From NCBI GenBank assembly GCA_947561585.1, contig CANNZV010001465.1, positions 143,703-207,702 of the forward strand: DNA of 64,000 nucleotides. Reading direction: 5' to 3'. Below, piece by piece: positions 55,844 through 64,000 of the stretch; the first letter of the stretch is position 1, and every line of letters starts with the position of its first letter. The translations under genes were made by a program, and so were the position numbers. This DNA comes from Caprella mutica (Eukaryota; Arthropoda; Malacostraca; Amphipoda; Caprellidae). Below the pieces are notes generated by a model. That model saw nothing but the letters and a program-made list of their open reading frames with translations, did not search any database and was not told the DNA's origin.

Positions 55844-58380
55844 GTACATCATCACGGTGACTCTTTTCTCTGGTAGTACATCATCACGGTGACTCTTTTC
55901 TCTGGTAGTACATCATCACGGTGACTCTTTTCTCTGGTAGTACATCATCACGGTGACTCTTTTCTCTGGTAGTACATCATCACGGTGACTCTTTTCTCTG
56001 GTAGTACATCATCACGGTGACTCTTTTCTCTGGTAGTACATCATCACGGTGACTCTTTTCTCTGGTAGTACATCATCACGGTGACTCTTTTCTCTGGTAG
56101 TACATCATCACGGTGACTCTTTTTCTGGTAGTACATCATCACGGTGACTCTTTTCTCTGGTAGTACATCATCACGGTGACTCTTTTCTCTGGTAGTACAT
56201 CATCACGGTGACTCTTTTCTCTGGTAGTACATCATCACGGTGACTCTTTTCTCTGGTAGTACATCATCACGGTGACTCTTTTCTCTGGTAGTACATCATC
56301 ACGGTGACTCTTTTCTCTGGTAGTACATCATCACGGTGACTCTTTTCTCTGGTAGTACATCATCACGGTGACTCTTTTCTCTGGTAGTACATCATCACGG
56401 TGACTCTTTTCTCTGGTAGTACATCATCACGGTGACTCTTTTCTCTGGTAGTACATCATCACGGTGACTCTTTTCTCTGGTAGTACATCATCACGGTGAC
56501 TCTTTTCTCTGGTAGTACATCATCACGGTGACTCTTTTCTCTGGTAGTACATCATCACGGTGACTCTTTTCTCTGATAGTACATCATCACGGTGACTCTG
56601 TTCTCTGATAGTACATCATCACGGTGACTCTGTTCTCTGATAGTACATCATCACAGTGACTCTGTTCTCTGATAGTACATCATCACAGTGACTCTGTTCT
56701 CTGATAGTACATCATCACAGTGACTCTGTTCTCTGATAGTACATCATCACAGTGACTCTGTTCTCTGATAGTACATCATCACAGTGACTCTTTTCTCTGA
56801 TAGTACATCATCACAGTGACTCTATTCTCTGATAGTGCATCATCACGGTGACTCTATTCTCTGATAGTACATCATCACAGTGACTCTTTTCTCTGATAGT
56901 GCATCATCACGGTGACTCTTTTTTCTGGTAGTACATCACCACAGTGACTCTTTTCTCTGGTAGTACATCATCACAGTGACTCTTTTCTCTGGTAGTACAT
57001 CATCACAGTGACTCTTTTCTCTGGTAGTACATCATCACAGTGACTCTTTTCTCTGGTAGTACATCACCACAGTGACTCTTTTCTCTGGTAGTACATCATC
57101 ACGGTGACTCTTTTCTCTGGTAGTACATCATCACGGTGACTCTTTTCTCTGATAGTACATCATCACGGTGACTCTTTTCTCTGATAGTACATCATCACGG
57201 TGACTCTTTTCTCTGATAGTACATCATCACGGTGACTCTTTTTCTGGTAGTACATCATCACGGTGACTCTTTTCTCTGGTAGTACATCATCACGGTGACT
57301 CTTTTCTCTGGTAGTACATCATCACGGTGACTCTTTTCTCTGATAGTACATCATCACGGTGACTCTTTTCTTTGATAGTACATCATCACGGTGACTCTTT
57401 TCTCTGGTAGTACATCATCACGGTGACTCTTTTCTCTGATAGTACATCATCACGGTGACTCTGTTCTCTGATAGTACATCATCACGGTGACTCTGTTCTC
57501 TGATAGTACATCATCACAGTGACTCTGTTCTCTGATAGTACATCATCACAGTGACTCTGTTCTCTGATAGTACATCATCACAGTGACTCTGTTCTCTGAT
57601 AGTACATCATCACAGTGACTCTGTTCTCTGATAGTACATCATCACAGTGACTCTTTTCTCTGATAGTACATCATCACAGTGACTCTATTCTCTGATAGTG
57701 CATCATCACGGTGACTCTATTCTCTGATAGTACATCATCACAGTGACTCTTTTCTCTGATAGTGCATCATCACGGTGACTCTTTTTTCTGGTAGTACATC
57801 ACCACAGTGACTCTTTTCTCTGGTAGTACATCATCACAGTGACTCTTTTCTCTGGTAGTACATCATCACAGTGACTCTTTTCTCTGGTAGTACATCATCA
57901 CAGTGACTCTTTTCTCTGGTAGTACATCACCACAGTGACTCTTTTCTCTGGTAGTACATCATCACGGTGACTCTTTTCTCTGGTAGTACATCATCACGGT
58001 GACTCTTTTCTCTGGTAGTACATCATCACGGTGACTCTTTTCTCTGGTAGTACATCATCACGGTGACTCTTTTCTCTGGTAGTACATCATCACGGTGACT
58101 CTTTTCTCTGATAGTACATCATCACGGTGACTCTTTTCTCTGATAGTACATCATCACGGTGACTCTTTTCTCTGATAGTACATCATCACGGTGACTCTTT
58201 TTCTGGTAGTACATCATCACGGTGACTCTTTTCTCTGGTAGTACATCATCACGGTGACTCTTTTCTCTGGTAGTACATCATCACGGTGACTCTTTTCTCT
58301 GATAGTACATCATCACGGTGACTCTTTTCTTTGATAGTACATCATCACGGTGACTCTTTTCTCTGATAGTACAACATCAC
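55844..58380. repeat. 32-bp satellite, right segment
   Basis: About 79 units of the same 32-bp repeat as 44853-45883, starting GTACATCATCACGG exactly at the LTR edge. Variants GATAG/GGTAG, CTCTGTT/CTCTTTT and 30-bp units mark sub-blocks. The block around 56573-57380 recurs at 57437-58340, offset 863 and then 959 after three extra units. Confidence 0.97.
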
Positions 58381-58382
58381 AG

Positions 58383-58808
58383 TGTGCCGTGAGGACAATT
58401 TGCCGTGAGGACAATTTGCCGTGAGGACAATTTTCCGTGAGGACAATTTGCCGTGAGGACAATTTGCCGTGAGGACAATTTGCCGTGAGGACAATTTGCC
58501 GTGAGGACAATTTGCCGTGAGGACAATTTGCCGTGAGTACAATTTGCCGTGAGGACAATTTGCCGTGAGTACAATTTGCCGTGAGTACAATTTGCCGTGA
58601 GGACAATTTGCCGTGAGGACAATTTGCCGTGAGGACAATTTGCCGTGAGGACAATTTGCCGTGAGGACAATTTGCCGTGAGGACAATTTGCCGTGAGGAC
58701 AATTTGCCGTGAGGACAATTTGCCGTGAGGACAATTTGCCGTGAGGACAATTTGCCGTGAGGACAATTTGCCGTGAGGACAATTTGCCGTGAGGACAATT
58801 TGCCGTGA
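58383..58808. repeat. 16-bp minisatellite, TTTGCCGTGAGGACAA
   Basis: About 26 units, nearly perfect; rare variants GAGTACAA and TTTTCCG. It starts directly at the end of the 32-bp satellite. With no stop in the unit on the minus strand, three overlapping minus-strand ORFs (129-161 codons) are open in all frames and all are artefacts. Confidence 0.97.
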
Positions 58809-58824
58809 GATTTATTTTCTCAGT

Positions 58825-59026
58825 CAGTAGAACTCCTATATAGTGGACTCCTCTATAGTGAATGTAAAGTCCTGAGTAAGAGAATAACCTGTATAGTTAG
58901 CAAATTTCTTTCAGTCTTATTAAGTCTGCTCTAAAATGACAATGAATATCTAAAACTGATGCTATTTATCGCAGACTATAGAAAATTCATTCACTATAGA
59001 GGACTCCACTAAGAGCTGCTCTACTG
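58825..59026. mobile_element. pogo/Tigger-like MITE (~202 bp)
   Basis: Left end CAGTAGAACTCCTATATAGT and right end, read on the minus strand, CAGTAGAGCAGCTCTTAGTG, with ATAGTGAATG pairing further in. CAGTAGA ends are typical of pogo/Tigger relatives. Too short to code. Confidence 0.7.
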
Positions 59027-59484
59027 TACCTAACTCTCAGTCATTCCCCACCGTATCGGGGTGCTTTATTTTGATGGTAGTGCTAAGTTATTTATTGTAG
59101 CACTAGTACCTGCCTATCTACAACTACAGGCGTTATTTTACAGCACTCACTCGGTACAAATTCTACTCAGCCAATGCAATTGGTTCTTTTCAGAAGACTC
59201 GAGCGACCGATTGAATTAAATCTATCGCATGTTCCAATAATATTACATCTTATTATGGATTATTGGAAGAAATTTTGAAAAGCTAAGGAAGCTAAAGGGG
59301 CGACGGGGGTGGAGGGAGGATTACTTTGATATTTTTATTATTGAATTTTGCGAGGTGCATTTGAAGTACAATATCGACACATCGTCAGGAAAATCTACAA
59401 TAGATAACTGAAAGGAAATGAAATGCACTGAACATTTGAAAGATTGCTGCGGAAAGCTGGTGTATTAGGAATATTATTTAGGGG
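59027..59484. other. Spacer without recognised genes
   Basis: Unique-looking DNA between the MITE and the final satellite, with no ORF or RNA gene recognised. Confidence 0.5.
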
Positions 59485-62400
59485 GTAAGTATGTATGTAT
59501 AGTGAGAATATGGGGGAAATATATTAGTAAGAATATGGGGGAAATATATTAGTAAGAATATGGGGGAAATATATTAGTAAGAATATTGGGGAAATATATT
59601 AGTAAGAATATGGGGGAAATATAATAGAAAGAATATTAGGGGAAATATATTAGTAAGAATATTGGGGGAAATATATTAGTAAGAATATGGGGGAAATATA
59701 TTAGTAAGAATATGGGGGTAATATATTAGTAAGAATAAGGGGGTAAATATATTAGTAAGAATATGGGGGTAAATATATTAGTAAGAATATGGGGGAAATA
59801 TATTAGTAAGAATATTGGGGAAAATATATTAGTAAGAATATTGGGGGAAATATATTAGTAAGAATATTGGGGGAAATATATTAGTAAGAATATTGGGGGA
59901 AATATATTAGTAAGAATATGGGGGTAATATATTAGTAAGAATATGGGGGTAAATATATTAGTAAGAATATGGGGGAAATATATTAGTAAGAATATGGGGG
60001 AAATATATTAGTAAGAATATTGGGGGGAATATATTAGTAAGAATATTGGGGGGAATATATTAGTAAGAATATTGGGGGGAATATATTAGTAAGAATATTG
60101 GGGGAAATATATTAGTAAGAATATTGGGGGAAATATATTAGTAAGAATATTGGGGGAAATATATTAGTAAGAATATTGGGGGAAATATATTAGTAAGAAT
60201 ATTGGGGGAAATATATTAGTAAGAATATGGGGGAAATATATTAGTAAGAATATGGGGGTAAATATATTAGTAAGAATATGGGGGTAAATATATTAGTAAG
60301 AATATTGGGGGAAATATATTAGTAAGAATATTGGGGGAAAAATATTAGTAAGAATATTGGGGGAAAAATATTAGTAAGAATATTGGGGGAAAAATATTAG
60401 TAAGAATATGGGGGAAAAATATTAGTAAGAATATGGGGGAAATATATTAGTAAGAATATGGGGGGAAATATATTAGTAAGAATATTGGGGGAAATATATT
60501 AGTAAGAATATTGGGGGAAATATATTAGTAAGAATATGGGGGAAATATATTAGTAAGAATATTGGGGAAATATATTAGTAAGAATATGGGGGAAATATAT
60601 TAGTAAGAATATGGGGGTAAATATATTAGTAAGAATATGGGGGAAATATATTAGTAAGAATATGGGGGAAATATATTAGTAAAAATATGGGGGAAATATA
60701 TTAGTAAGAATATGAGGGAAATATATTAGTAAGAATATTGGGGAAATATATTAGTAAGAATATTGGGGAAATATATTAGTAAGAATATGGGGGAAATATA
60801 TTAGTAAGAATATTGGGGTAAATATATTAGTAAGAATATTGGGGTAAATATATTAGTAAGAATATGGGGGGAAATATATTAGTAAGAATATGGGGGGAAA
60901 TATATTAGTAAGAATATTGGGGTAAATATATTAGTAAGAATATTGGGGGAAATATATTAGTAAGAATATGGGGGAAATATATTAGTAAGAATATTGGGGA
61001 AATATATTAGTAAGAATATTGGGGTAAATATATTAGTAAGAATATTGGGGTAAATATATTAGTAAGAATATTGGGGGAAATATATTAGTAAGAATATTGG
61101 GGTAAATATATTAGTAAGAATATTGGGGTAAATATATTAGTAAGAGTATGGGGGAAATATATTAGTAAGAATATGGGGGTAAATATATTAGTAAGAATAT
61201 TGGGGTAAATATATTAGTAAGAATATTGGGGGAAATATATTAGTAAGAATATTGGGGGAAATATATTAGTAAGAATATTGGGGTAAATATATTAGTAAGA
61301 ATATGGGGGTAAATATATTAGTAAGAATATTTGGGTAAATATATTAGTAAGAATAATGGGGTAATATATTAGTAAGAATATGGGGGTAAATATATTAGTA
61401 AGATTATTGGGGAAATATATTAGTAAGAATATTGGGGTAAATATATTAGTAAGAATATTGGGGTAAATATATTAGTAAGAGTATGGGGGAAATATATTAG
61501 TATGAATATGGGGGTAAATATATTAGTAAGAATATGGGGGTAATAAATTAGTAAGAATATGGGGGTAATATATTACTAAGAATATGGGGGTAAATATATT
61601 AGTAAGAATATGGGGGTAAATATATTAGTAAGAATATTGGGGGAAATATATTAGTAAGAATATGGGGGAAATATATTAGTAAGAATATGGGGGAAATATA
61701 TTAGTAAGAATATTGGGGGAAATATATTAGTAAGAATATTGGGGGAAATATATTAGTAAGAATATTGGGGGAAATATATTAGTAAGAATATGGGGGAAAT
61801 ATATTAGTAAGAATATGGGGGTAAATATATTAGTAAGAATATTGGGGGAAATATATTAGTAAGAATATTGGGGGAAATATATTAGTAAGAATATTGGGGG
61901 AAATATATTAGTAAGAATATTGGGGGAAATATATTAGTAAGAATATTGGGGGAAATATATTAGTAAGAATATTGGGTGAAATATATTAGTAAGAATATTG
62001 GGTGAAATATATTAGTAAGAATATTGGGGGAAATATATTAGTAAGAATATGGGGGAAATATATTAGTAAGAATATGGGGGAAATATATTAGTAAGAATAT
62101 GGGGGTAAATATATTAGTAAGAATATTGGGGGAAATATATTAGTAAGAATATTGGGGGAAATATATTGGCAAGAATATTGGGGGAAATATATTGGTAAGA
62201 ATATTGGGGGAAATATATTGGTAAAAATATTGGGGGAAATATATTGGTAAGAATATTGGGGGAAATATATTAGTAAGAATATTGGGGGAAATATATTAGT
62301 AAGAATATTGGGGGAAATATATTAGTAAGAATATTGGGGGAAATATATTAGTAAGAATATGGGGGAAATATATTAGTAAGAATATGGGGGTAAATATATT

Positions 62401-64000
62401 AGTAAGAATATTGGGGGAAATATATTAGTAAGAATATTGGGGAAATATATTAGTAAGAATATGGGGGAAATATATTAGTAAGAATATTGGGGTAAATATA
62501 TTAGTAAGAATATTGGGGTAAATATATTAGTAAGAATATTGGGGTAAATATATTAGTAAGACTATGGGGGTAAATATATTAGTAAGAATATGGGGGTAAA
62601 TATATTAGTAAGAATATTGGGGAAATATATTAGTAAGAATATTTGGGTAAATATATTAGTAAGAATATTGGGGTAAATATATTAGTAAGAATATGGGGGT
62701 AAATATATTAGTAAGAATATGGGGGTAAATATATTAGTAAGATATTGGGGAAATATATTAGTAAGAATATGGGGGTAAATATATTAGTAAGAATATTGGG
62801 GTAAATATATTAGTAAGAATATGGGGGTAAATATATTAGTAAGAATATGGGGGTAAATATATTAGTAAGAATATTGGGGTAAATATATTAGTAAGAATAT
62901 GGGGTAAATATATTAGTAAGAATATTGGGGTAAATATATTAGTAAGAATATTGGGGTAAATATTAGTAAGAATATGGGGAAATATTAGTAAGAATATTGG
63001 GGGAAATATTAGTAAGAATATTGGGGTAAATATATTAGTAAGAATATTGGGGTAAATATATTAGTAAGAGTATGGGGGAAATATATTAGTAAGAATATGG
63101 GGGTAAATATATTAGTAAGAATATTGGGGTAAATATATTAGTAAGAATATTGGGGGAAATATATTAGTAAGAATATTGGGGGAAATATATTAGTAAGAAT
63201 ATTGGGGTAAATATATTAGTAAGAATATGGGGGTAAATATATTAGTAAGATATTTGGGTAAATATATTAGTAAGAATAATGGGGTAATATATTAGTAAGA
63301 ATATGGGGGTAAATATATTAGTAAGATTATTGGGGAAATATATTAGTAAGAATATTGGGGTAAATATATTAGTAAGAATATTGGGGTAAATATATTAGTA
63401 AGAGTATGGGGAAATAGATATGGGGGTAAATTAGTAAGATATGGGGTAAATTAGTAGATATGGGGTAATATAATGGGGGTAAATATATTAGTAAGAATAT
63501 GGGGGTAATATAGTAAGAATATGGGGGAAATATTAGTAAGAATATGGGGGAAATAAATTAGTAAGAATATGGGGGAAATATATTAGTAAGAATATTGGGG
63601 AAATATATTAGTAAGAATATGGGGGAAATATATTAGTAAGAATATTGGGGGAAATATATTAGTAAGAATATTGGGGGAAATATATTAGTAAGAATATTGG
63701 GGGAAATATATTAGTAAGAATATTGGGGGAAATATTATTAGTAAGAATATTGGGGAATATTAGTAAGAATATGGGGGATATAGAATAAATATTGGGTGAA
63801 ATATATTAGTAAGAATATTGGGGGAAATATATTAGTAAGAATATGGGGGAAATATATTAGTAAGAATAGGGGAAATATATTAGTAAGAATATGGGGGTAA
63901 TATATTAGTAAGAATATTGGGGGAAATATATTAGTAAGAATATTGGGGGAAATATATTAGTAAGAATATTGGGGGAAATATATTAGTAAGAATATTGGGG
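59485..64000. repeat. ~26-bp G-rich satellite, runs off the right edge
   Basis: About 170 units (length over period) of ATATTAGTAAGAATAT plus four to six G and one to four A/T, 24-28 bp each. Two main variants are TATTGGGG and TATGGGGG. All G runs are on the plus strand. Unit length drifts more than in the other arrays, and 63404-63545 and 63745-63790 hold shortened units. Confidence 0.97.
63065..63403. repeat. Second copy of satellite block 61141-61480
   Basis: The order of rare variants (AAGAGTATGGGG, ATTTGGGTAAA, AATAATGGGG, AAGATTATTGGG, AAGAGTATGGGG) at 61141-61480 recurs here, offset 1924 then 1923. It ends where the shortened units begin. Confidence 0.75.

Noticed and set aside
1..58380. 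Hammerhead ribozymes encoded by the 42-bp or 32-bp satellite
   Set aside because: The units contain GAAA and near-CTGATGA words, and satellites can encode hammerheads. But the box reads CTGTGATGA or CGTGATGA, and the sequence between the boxes cannot form helix II.
44853..58380. CRISPR array
   Set aside because: Units are contiguous with no unique spacers, and the context is eukaryotic.
58313..58798. Three overlapping minus-strand ORFs with SSRQIVLTANCPHGK repeats
   Set aside because: Product of a stop-free 16-bp unit read in all three frames.
1..64000. tRNA or rRNA genes
   Set aside because: Scanning by eye for B-box-like motifs gave no sequence with a plausible cloverleaf, and no rRNA was recognised. 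A covariance search could change this.

Overview
This window looks like AT-rich nuclear DNA from an invertebrate animal. It has a spliced gene with a GT/AG intron, a poly(A) signal, many eukaryotic transposon families (Ty3/gypsy, non-LTR, Tc1/mariner, MULE, pogo-like MITEs) and no operons. I cannot name the species or phylum. Most of the window is repeats. Only two loci carry long open coding capacity: a zinc-finger/tyrosine-recombinase gene (18647-22725) and a structurally complete LTR retrotransposon (45884-55843, minus strand).

Layout. 1-7340 is a satellite with a 42-bp (or 40-bp) unit, carrying a ~3.99-kb higher-order duplication; it abuts a dead Tc1-like transposase. 8.1-18.6 kb is non-coding, with dispersed repeats, GC-rich minisatellites, an assembly gap (9218-9894), a ~900-bp palindrome, MITE-like palindromes and a 50-bp tandem repeat. 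18.6-22.9 kb is the recombinase gene, whose reading frame is broken by one base just before the last two catalytic residues. 23.7-32 kb holds more copies of the same dispersed families, a 32-bp minisatellite joined to a second ~900-bp palindrome, and a MULE-type transposase relic. 35.5-44.8 kb is a graveyard of nested elements: two non-LTR reverse transcriptase relics, a Ty3/gypsy pol relic, an inserted 3.2-kb element with an 8-bp target duplication holding two inverted mariner-like transposase relics, and a small element with 16-bp-repeat termini around a MULE transposase relic. 44.85-58.4 kb is a 32-bp satellite split by the LTR retrotransposon, which has identical 444-bp LTRs and a GTAC target duplication. 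58.4-58.8 kb is a 16-bp minisatellite, then a pogo-like MITE, then a one-strand G-rich ~26-bp satellite running off the window end.

Main idea. Eight or more minisatellites here have a 16-bp period or a multiple of it. Several lie in foldback contexts (long palindromes or inverted arms), and one pair flanks a MULE transposase relic. This resembles the FB/NOF type of foldback MULE, whose inverted termini are built from short tandem repeats. I propose such elements seed many of the minisatellites; this is inference. Separately, the 42-bp and 32-bp satellites share a ~24-bp core.
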